Source: Reticulascus tulasneorum (taxonomy: Eukaryota; Ascomycota; Sordariomycetes; Glomerellales; Reticulascaceae). Taken from it: a stretch of DNA of 64,000 nt. Of the stretch, positions 1-12,967 are shown piece by piece. The translations under genes and the position numbers were made by a program. The number at the start of each line of letters is the position of its first letter. Position 1 is the first letter of the stretch. The notes beneath the pieces are model-generated. The model was given only the letters and a program-made list of their open reading frames with translations, ran no database searches and had not been told where the DNA came from. The stretch covers positions 2,418,001-2,482,000 of the forward strand of contig LSAX01000008.1 of the NCBI GenBank assembly GCA_001557505.1, read 5' to 3'.

Positions 1-298
1 GAATGCAGTTTTCGCGCATGAGAAGGTGCCGTAGGTTGGCTTTGCGTACCTTAGCGTCCCATTGAATCCTTTTACGATGTTCCCTTCCTCTCGCTGGCAT
101 TCTGGTAGTGCCTCCGGTATTTGCGGATCATGGGCTGATTTATGTCTACGCGCTCATCTACACTTGCCCCCCCTTTGCAAAGCAGAAGTCGATATAAACC
201 TGAACTCCTATCCCCCTTGGCTTTGATCGTCCACCCTATTAATCAAATCATAAATCGTTATCGTCCGAGTACGCAGAACTTATAGAAACCACAATCAC
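1..298. other. 5' flank of pyruvate decarboxylase
   Basis: No coding region is visible. The stretch ends at the start codon of the decarboxylase and carries a TATA-like box about 100 bases upstream of it (annotated separately). It is best read as promoter and leader of that gene. Confidence 0.5.
193..198 (+). promoter_or_regulatory. candidate TATA box of pyruvate decarboxylase
   Basis: A perfect TATAAA lies about 100 bases before the start codon at 299. A TATA box is plausible for a strongly expressed glycolytic-type gene. The evidence is position and sequence only. Confidence 0.4.
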
Positions 299-2205
299 AT
301 GGCTGATATCAGAACACAAGGCCTTAAGGAGCCTGTCGATGTTGCCGAATACCTCTTCAGGAGGCTACGTGAAATCGGAGTTCGCTCCGTACATGGCTTG
401 CCCGTAAGCTTCCAGCAATATATATCAACCCAGATGTGTACGTTCGTGACCGAAGGGCTGCGCTAACATCCGCCGAAGGGAGACTATAACCTCATTGCTC
501 TTGATTACCTCCCCGGAGCTGACTTGAAATGGGTGGGGAGTGTCAATGAGCTTAATGCAGCATATGCTGCCGATGGTTATGCCCGCGTTGCCGGTGTCTC
601 GGCACTGATAACAACATTTGGTGTCGGAGAGCTCTCTGCCATCAACGGTATCGCCGGTGCCTTCTCCGAGCACATTCCTGTTGTGCACATCGTTGGATGT
701 CCATCGACCATTTCCCAGCAGAATGGCATGCTCTTGCATCACACACTCGGCAACGGAGATTTTAACGTCTTCGCCAACATGAGTGCCCAGGTGTCCTGCG
801 ATGTGGCCAAACTTAACAATCCAGCCGAGATCGCAGGCCAGATCGATCATGCGCTGAGGGAATGCTGGATCCGCAGCCGGCCGGTTTACATCATGCTACC
901 TACCGATATGGTCCAGAAGAAGGTCGAGGGCGAGCGCCTGAAGACTCCCATTGATCTCGAGGAGGCTACCAACGACCCGGACCGAGAAGACTACGTTGTG
1001 GACGTCGTATTGAAGTATCTTCACGCAGCAAAGAACCCAGTTATCCTGGTGGATGCCTGTGCAATCCGTCACAGGGTCCTGGATGAGGTTCATGCTCTCG
1101 TGGAAAAGTCCAAGATACCGGTCTTTGTAACCCCAATGGGCAAAGGTGCAGTCAATGAGACACACCCAAACTACGGAGGGGTGTACGCAGGATCTGGTTC
1201 GCTCCCAGATGCGAAGGAAAAGGTGGAATCGTCCGACTTGATTCTCTCTATCGGAGCGCTGAAGGTAATTATTCCATAAGTTGTTTCCGGGGAAGTTGGT
1301 ATCTGACATTGGACAGTCTGATTTCAACACGGCGGGCTTCTCATATCGTACCTCCCAGCTAAAAAGTATCGACTTTCACAGCACCCACTGTGTTGTGCGG
1401 TACTCTGAGTATCCCGGTGTCAAAATGAGAGGAGTTCTTCGAAAAGTTATCGAAAGGCTCGACATGAGCAAGCTATCTATCACGCCTAGCCCGCACGTTA
1501 CTACCGAAGTGCCATCAGATGATGGTGCTTCCGAAACAATCACTCAAGCATGGTTCTGGCCTAGAATTGGCCATTGGCTCCGAGATGATGACATCGTCGT
1601 CACCGAGACTGGCACAGCGAACTTCGGAATTTGGGAGACAAAGTTTCCTGCTGGTGTGACGGCGTTGAGTCAAGTCCTTTGGGGTAGCATCGGTTGGGCT
1701 GTTGGTGCTTGTCAGGGTGCAGCTCTGGCTGCCAAAGACACCAATCAAAAAAGAAGAACCATCTTGTTCGAGGGTGATGGGAGCTTTCAACTAACCGCAC
1801 AAGAGATCAGCACAATGATTCGACACAACTTGAAGCCAACCATGTAAGTTGCTTGGAGCCTGCGCAGCTGTGCTGTTCCTCCAGCGTTCTAACTGTGATA
1901 GTTTTGTCATCTGCAATGATGGCTATACCATCGAACGATTCATCCACGGCATGGATGCAGAGTACAACGACATCGTTCAGTGGCAATACAAGGAGCTTGT
2001 AACTGTGTTTGGCGGCACGGATCAGACGGTTAAGAAGTTCCAAGTCAGGACAAAAGATGAATTGAACAGTCTTTTGGCTGATGAGGAGTTTAGCTCCGCA
2101 AAGTATCTGAACTTTGTTGAGCTCTACATGCCCAAAAAGGATGCGCCGAGGGCTCTGGTGATGACTGCAGAGGCGAGCGCGAAGACTAATGCCAAAGACC
2201 AATAG
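299..2205 (+). CDS. PDC1: pyruvate decarboxylase
   Basis: Thiamine-diphosphate enzyme that decarboxylates pyruvate to acetaldehyde in the cytosol, the first step of ethanol fermentation. Four exons: 299-403, 479-1264, 1317-1843, 1902-2205, giving 573 aa, the normal family length. The first exon ends in HGLP and joins in frame to [10 protein letters not shown]. The catalytic glutamate is Glu59 in the NELN motif, the paired histidines are His122-His123, the diphosphate-binding GDGS is at 450-453, and the C-terminal glutamate is Glu484 in DGYTIE. The usual NN end of the cofactor motif reads CND here, so only the second asparagine position is kept. Order: N-terminal pyrimidine domain, central domain, C-terminal diphosphate domain. 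An indolepyruvate or phenylpyruvate decarboxylase is the alternative, but overall similarity favours pyruvate. The start was chosen because it gives the conserved ADIRTQGL...PVDVAEYLF opening. Confidence 0.95.
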
Positions 2206-4648
2206 AATTAGAAGATATCTCGATAGGCACGGCGAGTGGGTGATAGAAGCATAGGAAGGCTGCAAGAAATTAAACTTGGGATCGATGTCGCAACGGGGGA
2301 GGGCGGGAATGGCGCAACAGGCGTGAGGCTGACCAGTATCGTGTCCCTAGGTAGCTTGGCTCACCTCAATCCAAGTGTAATAATTACAACTCGTTCCTCA
2401 ATCGGGTTTTCTTAAATGTTTGAGGACAGAAGCTATGTGCTACCATCCCTTGATGATGCGCCTCCAGTTTCTTAATGACACTAGGTTCCAACCGCTTACC
2501 TTGTCCTCGGCCGAATAGGACGTCACAACTGCGTAAGCACTTGGTATTGTAGCATGATTGTCGTCCTCCTCGCTCTAAAGAAGAAGGTCTCTTGTCTTGG
2601 CGATTGGTATCGGCGCCATTCCGCCACTTTTACTAAAGTTTGTGGTAATCCTTGAGGCTCGGCATTCCGCACGGAGTGGGCGGGTTTCCGCTCTTTTGCT
2701 GCTCAGCAGCCACAGGACAAACACGGTAAACTTGCCGCATGCATCTCGATGCCAATTTCCCAACTGAGACGAAGTCGTGGAAGCTGCCCCCCCGGACAAT
2801 GTGTTCTATAAAAAGCACGGATCCGAGCTTCTGGAAACGGCGCAGCAGGTGTACCGGGAGCGGCACTTGCATGGATGCTGATTTAATGATGAACTGTTCC
2901 TTCAATAACAATAACTTACCCTGCGCGTAAATTGCAAGACATCATAGAGCGAGAGTCCTCGACTTCACATAATAGTATTCGGGGACGTGCCAGTCGGCTA
3001 AGCGAGCCGGCGGTGTGGGGACTTTCATTGGCCATCCCGGACTGTGAGGTGAGCCTATTCGGACTTCACTAGAGATATATTTTGGTGTTGCTGACCATTT
3101 CATTTCCGCCTGATATTACCAAGCCTTTGCTTGGCAGAGAAATTTGCTTGACCTCTGGGCTCTCCTAGGACATGAAGTCATGACTACGGATCGAGTTGAT
3201 TTGCAGCGACTAAATCGGTGGTAGCCAAGGATGAAAAGCCCACACGGCCATGTTAGTGCTCTCTGTTACCAAGCTGCCACGATGCTTTGTATTCGTATTC
3301 ATGGCCGTGCAAGTGTATCTCTTATTTTCTCCATCGATATGTCAAGTCAGATGGCCATGCCTGCGTGCTCTCGTTGAAATGCAAAGTCAGGCTGCTTACT
3401 GCTAGTCGGAATCGTCATCAAATCCTACCTCCAAAAGGGGATTTCTTAGGACTGCCCTGGTCATAGAGAATCCCCGATCCCTTCTGCCAATGCTTGACAC
3501 TCTATATGGTATAGGTCTCAGCAATATTCTGTGAGATTGTCGGTTTACCTGCCCTGAGCTCCCTCACACAATCAAAGTAGCCTGGATATCCTGTCAGAAG
3601 TGTGCCAAATGTTGGGCATGGAGATGAACACTACCGCATATTCAGATGAGCACCCACAGAGATCCCCCTTGAACAAATTTCACTTGCTCGCTAGTAGCAG
3701 TTAGTCTCCTACCTAACCATTGACGATATTTTGTTAGTTGTAGTCCATACACCAGGCCTCTGTTCACGCAGCTGACCAAGCTCCCGCTACTCCACAATCG
3801 AACATCCGGTCCAAACCTAGCCAGTGATTTACGCTGCATGTATCTATCTATATATAGCAGTCTCTGGCTCAGTTCGCCAGGTCGGTACTACGTCCCTGTG
3901 GGGATTCCGCCTTGCCCTTGTTGTTTGGATCTTTAGTGATTGGCTACGCGGACACATCGTCCAGCTCTCCTGAAGACAAGGGTAGCATATATCTGCTATG
4001 GAGAGATTAAGCCTGGGAGTAACACACCCCTCAGCTTCGCTAGCAAAGTGATTCATACTACTAGAGGTGATCCATCACACATCTGGAAGGTCGCTGTCCA
4101 ACGATGGCTTTATTCTGCCGCAGTCCTTGGAGAATTGCCTACGCATTACACACTGTCGGGCAAATGTCGCCGTCAACACCAACCGTAGTATACTTGGCAA
4201 TCGTCTCCCATATTTTCCAGCTTCCTATCACTCTCAAGTGCCGAAATTGTTGCCTCAACAAGATCGCCACTTGCAAGGGGCCCTTAGTTTTCCGAAAGGC
4301 TCCTACGCTTTCCGAAGGGCAACTTTGTGAGCAGATATGACCGGGATATTGTTACTGTTTGCTGGAGCACCAAAACACTCAACTAGACGCCAGCCCGTTT
4401 GACATGAATCAAGATTCCACATACTTGCTAGCTGCAAAGCATGGCCTAACTCTCGCACATTCCACATCTAGAAAGTGGTCAACAAGCGTCTCCATGGGAG
4501 TTAAACGGGGATATCGAGATCCGCAGTGAACACGCGAAATGATGTTGAAAGCCATGGCAAGGGTCTCCTTGGGCATATTTACTGTGATATAAGTAGAGGA
4601 ATTGTCTCGACATTTGGAGCTTTCGGTTGTGTTGGGTCAGTCGACATC
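2206..4648. other. gene-free tract between PDC and subtilase
   Basis: Only short ORFs of 60-95 codons are present; none has recognisable motifs or can be joined across good splice sites. Both flanking genes run rightward, so the tract holds the 3' end of the decarboxylase and the promoter of the protease. Nothing else can be supported. Confidence 0.4.
4588..4593 (+). promoter_or_regulatory. candidate TATA box of the subtilase gene
   Basis: TATAAG sits 61 bases upstream of the protease start codon at 4649. Position and sequence are the only support. Confidence 0.3.
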
Positions 4649-7600
4649 ATGCGTTCGTCAAGCCTTCTACTCGCGCTGTCCGCCCTCAGCGGCACCAGCA
4701 TTGCCGCTGAGCACCGTCGTCGGGAAACTGCTCCAGTTAGCGATGTTAGCAACAGTACAATCCTTGTGCCTAGGCGGTTTATTCTCGAATTCGCAGCGGT
4801 TTGTGGCTCCTAAACCATTCACCTAGACGTGGCTAACAAGATCTTTTCCGTTAGGGAGCCGACCGCCCGGCGATTCTAGCCGAGCTTGCTGCCCGCCCCG
4901 GTACCACGATTGTAAAGACGTTCGACAGTGACGTCTTTGCCGGTGTCAGCATTGAGTCACAGACAGACAATATCGACAGTCTCCAAGCGATTGGGCCTGT
5001 ATCCAGAGCCTGGCATTCCAAGCAGGTCCACCTCGACGAGTTTAGTCTACAATCTCTTGCCGATGGAGCTGCGGACTATAACTATACCCTCCATGCGATG
5101 ACTGGAGTTGACCGACTTCATGCTAAGGGAATATTTGGGAAAGGTGTAAAGGTAGAGAAACCTCACTAAACTCGCATTCCGTTACCACGTAACCTGGGCA
5201 GTCAATGCTAACGCTCCTCTTTCTAGGTGGCTGTCGTCGACACCGGCGTCGAGTACACACATGAAGCAGTATGCACCTCTTTCACAGTCCTATACTTCGG
5301 CTTGCTGCTGACCCACTGTATAGCTAGGTGGTTGTCTTGGACCCGGCTGCAAGGTCATAGGGGGCTATGATCTCGTTGGCGAGAGTGAATGGCCAAACTG
5401 GGGTGATAAACTGCCAGATTCCGATCCGCTCGATATTGTGAATGGCCACGGTACCCACGTTGCAGGCATTCTAGCAGGGAAGAACGAGTGGTAAGATGCC
5501 TGGCCCTGTGAACCATGTATGTCTTTGCTAATGTCAGTGCTCAGGTTTTCTGGCGTTGCACCAGAGGCTAGTATCCTGGCATACAAAGTATTCGGTTATG
5601 GGGTTAGTTTCCCGACACTCCGCCGCGCGAAACGGCTGCTGATCCCCAAGCATAGCCAGTGACAGAAGAAGATGTCGTGATAGAAGCGTTCCTAAGGGCG
5701 TATGAAGATGGTGCCGACATCATCACCTCGAGTATAGGGTTCCAGGGAGGCTGGGCTAATAATGCCTGGGCGGTGGTCGCAGATCGTTTGGTCCAGCAAG
5801 GAGTGGTTGTAACTATCGCTGCCGGTAACTCTGGCCACGGAGGACCATTCTACGGCAGCAGCGGTGCGTCAGGAAAACACGTCTTGGCTGTTGCTTCCAT
5901 CGAGGGTACCGTGATCGGCGGAGATCCCATCAAGGTGACCGTTACTGAGGCCGACGGAGCCGTGTCGACTATCGAAGTGGGTTACCAGTATGGTTGGATC
6001 CCAATCCCAACTTCAGTGGACTTGCCAATCATTCCCCTGAGCTTCGACACCGAGGATGAATCCCACGCTTGCCTCCCACTACCAGATGACACACCGGACT
6101 TCACCGGTAGCATCGTTTTGGTAGGACTTGGACGCTCCATAGCCCCTGATCATTGCTGACCATGACCCATAGGTCCGCAGAGCAAACCTTTGCAGCTTTA
6201 CTGACCAGCTAGCTAATCTCCTTCCATTCGGTGCCAAGTATGTTCTGTGGTACAACGACGACACTCTTCCGCTGCAGATACCACTCGCTGAGCCAATGGA
6301 CGTGGAGGTCGGTCTGATCGACAGTGCCGCCGGCGAGGCCTTCTTGGAAATAATCAAGGCAGGAGGGACTGTCACAGCAGACTTCTCGGTTCCAATGGGA
6401 ACACGATATCTTGGCCAATACAACTCCGGCGGTGGAGTGCCCAATTGTAAGTAACTCTGTTGGCAAAGACATCCTATTCTCCACAGCGGCAACGGAGTTG
6501 GCAGTTTCTAGGACGACACGCATACTCCTCGCCAGCTTGGAGAACCAATACTAGAACGTAGACTGACTCTTCGTGTTTGCAGGGTGGACTTCCATGTACG
6601 CTACTAATATGCTTGAGCTCAAACCGGATATCGCGGCACCAGGCGGCAACATCTTGAGCACTTATAAAGGGGGGAGCTGGGCGACCCTGAGCGGCACTTC
6701 AATGGCGACCCCATACGTGGCAGGCATTGCGGCACTCTACATCTCGCAACATGGGGGCAGATCAAAGCATGGACCCGACTTTGCCAAGGATCTAGCCATG
6801 CGCATCATCTCGTCGGGTCGCGCTGTCCCTTGGGTCGATGCTTATGGCTATGCCGGTTATGACTTGTTTTCTCCCACAATCGAAACGGGTGGTGGACTCG
6901 TGGACGCCGTCAAGGTCGTGGAGTATGACACGCAACTTTCCTACGCCAAGTTCAACTTGAACGACACGCACCACCATAGCCGCTACCACGATGTCGACAT
7001 CACGAACAATGGACCTGCTGCGGTTGTTTACACCTTCAAACTCCAAGACCATGCGGGATTTGAGACGTGGACCCCGCAGGACGACTTCATTCCTATGTCG
7101 CCTTGCTTTCGGGAGCGTGACTATCTTGTCCCCGACAAGTATGTTCCCACCGTGAAATTCCCAAGCGGAACTTTCAAGGTGAAGCCGGGCGAGACGAAGA
7201 AGGCAAAGTTTACCATCAACTATCCAACTGGCCTGAATACCAAGAACCTTCCGATATATACCGGAAAGATTCTTATTAGTGGTAGCAACGGGGAGGAACT
7301 ATCCGTTCCGTACTTCGGTAAGGACCGAGCCGAGCCAGTTGAAGAACAGGGTGTTGACTAACAACTCCCTTCTAGGTATGGCAGCTGATCTCTCGAATGA
7401 TTTGGAGGTCAACGCCCCGCCAGGCTATCCTCATGCCTGGTCTTATATTTCAACGGAAGACCCTGGGATTGATATCCAAGACAAGAACTGGTACGTGCCT
7501 GGAGAGAGCCGGGTCTCCTCTAAAACATCTTTCCATTCTCTTACCATGGAGGCTGACCCTTGCTTTCAATATAGGTTTACGTTTAATCTCTCAGGCCTTG

Positions 7601-8158
7601 CGCAGGATTTTCTCCACATCGACGTGAAAACCAGCTGGGCCATGCAAGAGCTTCGATTTGACGTGAGTTACCATCTAAATCGTGGTCGAGCTGTCCAGGC
7701 CTATAGCTAACCCTGGATGCAGATATATGAATCGGGCTGGAAAGAGCGGAACTGGAAGTACCCTCCTGTGGTTGGGAAAAATGGTTATATAGGTTCAGGT
7801 GCGACCTGGGCACTGTCGGGGGGATCTATGCATACCCGCTTCAACCCCGACGTTGATGATGTGAACTTCACACTGTCATTCCCCATCGTTAGCGAACTGC
7901 CCAGGCAGCTCGCGGGCGCCTTTGATTACTCGTTCTACTGGATGGGGAGATTGGCGAACGGCAGTTTCATTGCGCCTGGTGATTATAGGTAAGTGCTGGG
8001 CCGTTCAAGATCTTGTAGTAGTACCTGAGCCATGAACTGACTTGAACAGCATACGGTTTGCGAATCTCGACCCATTTGGCAATCCCGACAACTCGGATAA
8101 CTGGGATGTACTGCCTTACCGAGAAATCCGCGTGTTGGACTACTACCACTTTGAGTAG
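4649..8158 (+). CDS. secreted subtilisin-like serine protease (peptidase S8)
   Basis: Secreted endopeptidase of about 921 aa. Twelve exons: 4649-4798, 4855-5151, 5227-5268, 5324-5490, 5545-5602, 5656-6120, 6173-6446, 6583-7317, 7376-7490, 7575-7662, 7723-7988, 8050-8158. A signal peptide (about residues 1-20) is followed by an inhibitor-I9-like propeptide. The triad is Asp154 in VVDTGVEY, His205 in NGHGTHVAG and Ser524 in LSGTSMATP; the oxyanion Asn296 is in AAGNSG. A long insert between Asn296 and the serine motif fits a protease-associated domain. After about residue 600 there is a C5a-peptidase-type Fn3-like region, matching fungal minor extracellular (Vpr-like) subtilases. The junction 6446/6583 is least certain: it gives NWWTSMYATN where relatives have an SSWGPT-like segment. 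Intron 1 uses a GTTTGT donor. No protease or secretion gene lies next to it. Confidence 0.88.
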
Positions 8159-9034
8159 CTTTGGTCATGTAGTTAACCGCTTGGGGAGGGTGGGCAGGTA
8201 GAAAGGAAGGATAGATATCCTCTGCTCCGGGTCTTTTAGGGGCCGGAATAAGACCAGCGTATTGCTTAGAAATGGTAGCGCAATGAATCTACCTACAATC
8301 GCTTGTAACATAGTTCCCGATGGCATTGATAATAGGCCGCTCACCGAGTAGCTGAACATGTGAGCGATCGAGTGCGTGCAGACACGTAGCACTGTCGGCA
8401 GGGAAGTGAATCTGATATGCTTGAGGCTAGGAGCACTGTTATCAAACGCGCTGGCCACGAGCATGCTAATCAATTCGTAGCGCCGGTATTTCCTGTGTTA
8501 TCGAGCATTGTTGTCCAACCTTTACTACCATCACTAATCAGTAAAAATGCCCTCTGGATATGTCTTTGAGATGTGAGGCTCATCTCTAAGTAACGTGCGG
8601 CGAGTAGTTGAAGAAATGAGATCGTTGTATAGGTAAAACAGGATCACAGGGCCACGTTACTAACTATTTTTTGCAGTAGCATTGTGTCAGAGAACGAGAT
8701 TGATTCGATGACCTGTACAGTATCTCCACTACCACTGATATTCTGCTAGCTGTAGAATAAACAACTAGTTCGATGAGTATCTGATATGTCTTGATCTGGA
8801 GGAGTCGAGGTTCATGAAAGGATATATTTGAGCACGGGCCAATTATGCTTTCATTGGGTGGATGGAGTCCATGCCCCACTGTCTAACGAAAACCACAACC
8901 AGAATCCGGTCATACACGCTTTTAGGACTCTTTAACGAGACCTACTAATGCACATAATAAGAATTACTCTGGATCCCAAAGATTAATCCTGCTGCGACTC
9001 CTGTCTCCGCCGTGGATTGTCGACTCTTGACAAA
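8159..9034. other. intergenic, nothing recognised
   Basis: The interval between the subtilase stop and the TAN1 start. ORFs are short and overlap on the wrong strand. No RNA gene or repeat is seen. Confidence 0.4.
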
Positions 9035-10341
9035 ATGGGCGACACACAGGGTTCCAAACGAAAACCGGCCAATGATGGCCAGAACAGTTCCAAACGGAGT
9101 AAGGTCAGTACAGCATCTGTTGGACTCTTGTGAAACACTGAGTTGCCCGACAAACACTTGCCACAGATTCTCAAGTCGGCTTTATCAGGGCCGTTGCCGC
9201 CCATGCTCCGTTCTCAGAAAGCCAAGACTGACTTTGCGTGAAGGGAGGGAATTCTGGACAGTGGCAGACACCTCATCACAGAGCCAAGCTTGCTAGTCGT
9301 CAAGAGCAGGGAGTGTCCGTCCAGCCAGGCGACCAGGGCATATGGGTTACTTGTGTGAGGGGGAAGGAAAGCCGGGCTACGAGCGAGTTCCAGCAGCTAT
9401 GTGATGAGGTATGCAGATCAACATTTTCGGACCAATTTGGCACATTGCTTACAGCCCTTCAGTATGGTGAGCTCATGTATGGCATCGCCGCACCATCTGA
9501 AGAGGTAATCTCAGAGGACGAGGATGGCGACATCGAGTCATCTATTCAGAAGGAACTCGACGGTATGAAGAATGCGCCTGATAATAGCAAGCCCAAGCGT
9601 GCGTTCAAGGCGATCCAAGTCCGGTTCGACTGCCTGTTCTTCATGAGGACTCGACATCCGGTAGACCCCGTGGAGTTTGCCCAGAAAATGTGCGAGGACG
9701 CCGAGCTCTGCACGAATCCCAAGGAAAGAAAGTCCAGATTCCTCAACCGCCTCTGGCCGGTGAGTGTTGTTGACAAGGCCTCGGACACTGGTGTGGAAAG
9801 GGCGGCAAGGCAGGCTTTGGCGCCGCACTTCGATCTGAAAAGCGAAAACGAAGGGCAGGAGGGCCAGGAGGAAGTGGGCCAGGCGGCCACAAATGATGAC
9901 GAGCAGAGACCAGCATACTCGGCAAGTTGTCTTAAGCGGACCTCGCTCCTTTCCCGATTCCGTCCTTCTCTCGCTAACGGAGGAAAACGCAGTACGCAAT
10001 TAGACACTCGATTCGCGCCAACAATTCGCTAAACAGAGACGCCCTCATCAAGCAGGTCGCCGCCCTTGTTGGGCCAAGGCATAAGGTTAATCTTAGCAGC
10101 CCCGACAAGGTTGTGCTCGTCGATATTTGTCAGGTAAGCGGGCGATGATTGAGAGGAGGTCCTGCTCGGCTGCTGACGACCCGTCCAGAACATCTGCGGA
10201 GTCTGCGTTGTCGATGGAAAGGCTTGGGATCGTCTGAAGAGGTTCAACTTAAGCGAGCTTTGCAAGCCAACGCCAAAGCCAACCAAGAAGGAGGGCAAAT
10301 CAGAGACACAGGAGGCAGATGAGGTGGAGCCTTCTGGCTGA
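9035..10341 (+). CDS. TAN1: THUMP-domain tRNA acetylation adaptor, Tan1 family
   Basis: Yeast Tan1 binds tRNA and partners the Kre33/NAT10 acetyltransferase to make N4-acetylcytidine at position 12 of tRNA-Ser and tRNA-Leu. Five exons: 9035-9103, 9244-9408, 9463-9921, 9993-10133, 10189-10341, giving 328 aa. The basic N-terminus has KRKPAN and KRSK. GIWVTCVRGKE is the family's conserved block, and residues from about 232 (YAIRHSIRANNS...) form the THUMP domain ending in VVDGKAWDRLKRFNL. Intron 3 (9922-9992) has a GC donor with a CTAAC branch site and is supported by exact phase and THUMP continuity. Intron 2 is 54 bp with no stop, so its retention would add 18 residues. The first intron (140 bp) has an AAG acceptor and is the weakest junction. 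Confidence 0.85.
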
Positions 10342-10993
10342 GGATGACTAGAAGTAGGCTGCTGAAGTATTCGAATGCAGGCCAAGAAAACGCAAGGGAA
10401 GGCAGCGGTGTTGTACGGATACTGTAACCTCTGCCATGCCTTCAGCGTTCTGCAGAACCGTTAGATACATCCAGAAGAGGCAACGCGACGCTGCGAGCTA
10501 TCCCGGCCCCAGACGTCTTCACGTATAATCGTGAGTGTTCAGCTACATTTACAGCATTAACAGCGTGCCCCAACACAACCCGTCAGCAAGTCATGGAATG
10601 GAAAGTGACATTCCAGCAGGGGGCCGTTGTCGGCTTGCCGGCAGGTCGGCAAGTCAAGCTAGTGGTTGATTTGACATGATCCCAACGGCCACAAGGCTTA
10701 GCTAGACAGAAACAGCGATATTTCACTTTGCGAGGAATACACAGATCCCGGCGTTAGAGTTCAACTATCTGTCCCACCCTTGGCAGTACGCTATCAAAAG
10801 TTCCACGACGGGCTGTCCAGGGCCACACATTGTAAAACCCCATCAGCTTTTGCGGAGCGAGTGAGCAAGAAAAGGTGTCGTATCTGGTCCAGTCATGGCT
10901 CGTCGATTCGCACGGGAAGTCGAGCTGGCATCGGAAATTATATCAGCCACGGGACAGGACATAGACAGTCATTCCCTATGGATTGGGGCCGCA

Positions 10994-11050
10994 CATGTAT
11001 GGATGTGTGTAGGTAGGTATGTATGCATGTGTATGAACGTATGTATGTGC
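10994..11050. repeat. TATG-type microsatellite
   Basis: Imperfect short tandem repeat of GTATG and GGTA units on the + strand, in non-coding sequence. Confidence 0.5.
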
Positions 11051-11602
11051 CTTTGTGGCTGCCCAGCATGTAGGTACATCTATCCCGTACATGCTTCGTA
11101 CATACACACATAGTAATACAGGGAGAGCACGGCGCCGACGAAGCAACGTTACGGTTTCTTGGGGGCATGCACACGCAAAAGACCACGGCGACATTGTTTC
11201 CATCCGGGCGAGTCGGGCAGAGTGTCTTATGAGGCGGGTTGGGTAGGCAGGTTGTCCGGTAGGCTAATAAGTAGGGAAGAAAAGACTGTGGAGAGAAGCA
11301 GTGTGACGCTAAGCCCTATTGCGATAAATTTGACGAGGACGGGCTCTGATGGGGCGGCGGAAGTCTGGAGATGCCCCTACTGTGGCTTCTTCCAAGCTCC
11401 CAAGTTGGAGCCAAACCCGAGGGCTAAGGCGTGTTCAGGGGCCGCTTTGAGGTCAATCGTCCGCTGATGCAGATTGGGGCCGCTGGGACAAGCTTCGGTA
11501 GGATCCAACAGGATGGGACTTGCGGGCGCCATGTTTGACAAAAATACACACTGGGGCGTTCGCTGGGGGGCCTGGCGAACGCGGCGCACAAAGGCCGTGG
11601 AA

Positions 11603-11617
11603 GGGGGGGGGGGGGGG
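11603..11617 (+). repeat. 15-base G run
   Basis: Uninterrupted homopolymer of guanine. With the G-rich sequence downstream and an 11-G run at 11905-11915 it could form a G-quadruplex. It is also a site where assembly errors are likely. Confidence 0.7.
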
Positions 11618-11904
11618 TGGGATCTAACTAACTACCTTACCTTAGCAAGGATGCGGTTGTGTGTCGATGGCCCGATGCATTGGGAATTGGTAAAAGCGGG
11701 TCACGGGATTTGAGGGGCACGAGGGGGGGTGGTGGAGTGCAGTGTGAAGCTTCGAGACCGACCTGGGCTGGCTTGCTGGGCCGGGGCTGGTTGGGGGAAA
11801 GAAGGAATGTAGATCAATCGGGACTGATGAACCCTTTCTTCCCTCTTTCTCTCTTTCTACCCATGTTCAATACAGTAGTACGCGAGGCGTGAAGGGGGCG
11901 CGGC

Positions 11905-11915
11905 GGGGGGGGGGG
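11905..11915 (+). repeat. 11-base G run
   Basis: Second guanine homopolymer in the same gene-free tract, preceded by further short G blocks. Confidence 0.6.
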
Positions 11916-12948
11916 TTCAGTCATTTCGTGGAAACCATTTAAGAGTTCTGGCAAGGAGTTAACTTATGTATGTATGTACTACGTACTGATGTTGAGGCTG
12001 GAAGGCTTGGAGGTTTTTACATACATGCAACTCATATGATTCTGCATTTGCTGCCTTTACTGTGTGATAGTACTTGGTATGGGATGGGAACAGGACAAAG
12101 AAAGGAAAAGGCACCTCTAGGCTGTATCTCTTTCTTCTAGAAGCCGGGTGGGTTATTAGTGCCCTGTACTATGTATGATGCTAACGAGGCTAGGTGAGAT
12201 TATACGCACTCATGTAATCTATACTATGTACTACGCATTACTACGCAGTATGTCTGTATGTATGGTGATTGGGTTTCCAGTAATCAACGAAGAACGAGAC
12301 GGGGATATATGTAAGGCCAAAGAGCACAACCCCATCCCAGTCTTTGCGTGCTCCCCCTGGGATTCGCATTAACCACTGGCTGGCTGGCTAGATGCAGTTC
12401 AGCTTCGCATGCACCATCCATGTTTCTACATCGGGTCCAGGGAGAGATGGAACCCTTTTGGGCACCCCCGTCACTCGAGGGGTTCTGGAACCCGACCACA
12501 GGCCACCCCCCCTTTCAGCCCTGAAGCCGCAGCACAGCAGGCATACTCATGCAAGCGGATGATGTCACCTGGGTATGTCTGTAGTAATTAGAGGGTTTAC
12601 CCAAGATAGGCAGCGGTCGTTCTGAGGCGTCGTACGTAGTAGTCGTTATTTGGGGGCTTGCGCTTTCCATGGCCTTATTTCGGCTTTTTTCGGCTTTTTT
12701 ACCCTCCCCCTCGAGGGGGAGCTTCATTTGGTGTTTATTAGTTAGGCAATTGGGATGGGGGATCACGATTAGGTAGGGGGCAGAGGGTGCCCACTGGCGA
12801 TGGGGGGAGGGAGGGGGAGGGGCCGGTGGTCTCGCTTCATCTAACACCCTCCCGTCTTGGTTCGAACCTAGTCCGTGATGATTGATGATGGAGAACTTAC
12901 CAACCTTTTTTACCTTACTCACCCAACCCGAGCTTGGTGGAGAAAAAA

Positions 12949-12967
12949 AATAATAATAATAATAATA
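12949..12967. repeat. (AAT)n microsatellite
   Basis: About six AAT units following an A8 run, in non-coding sequence. Confidence 0.6.
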
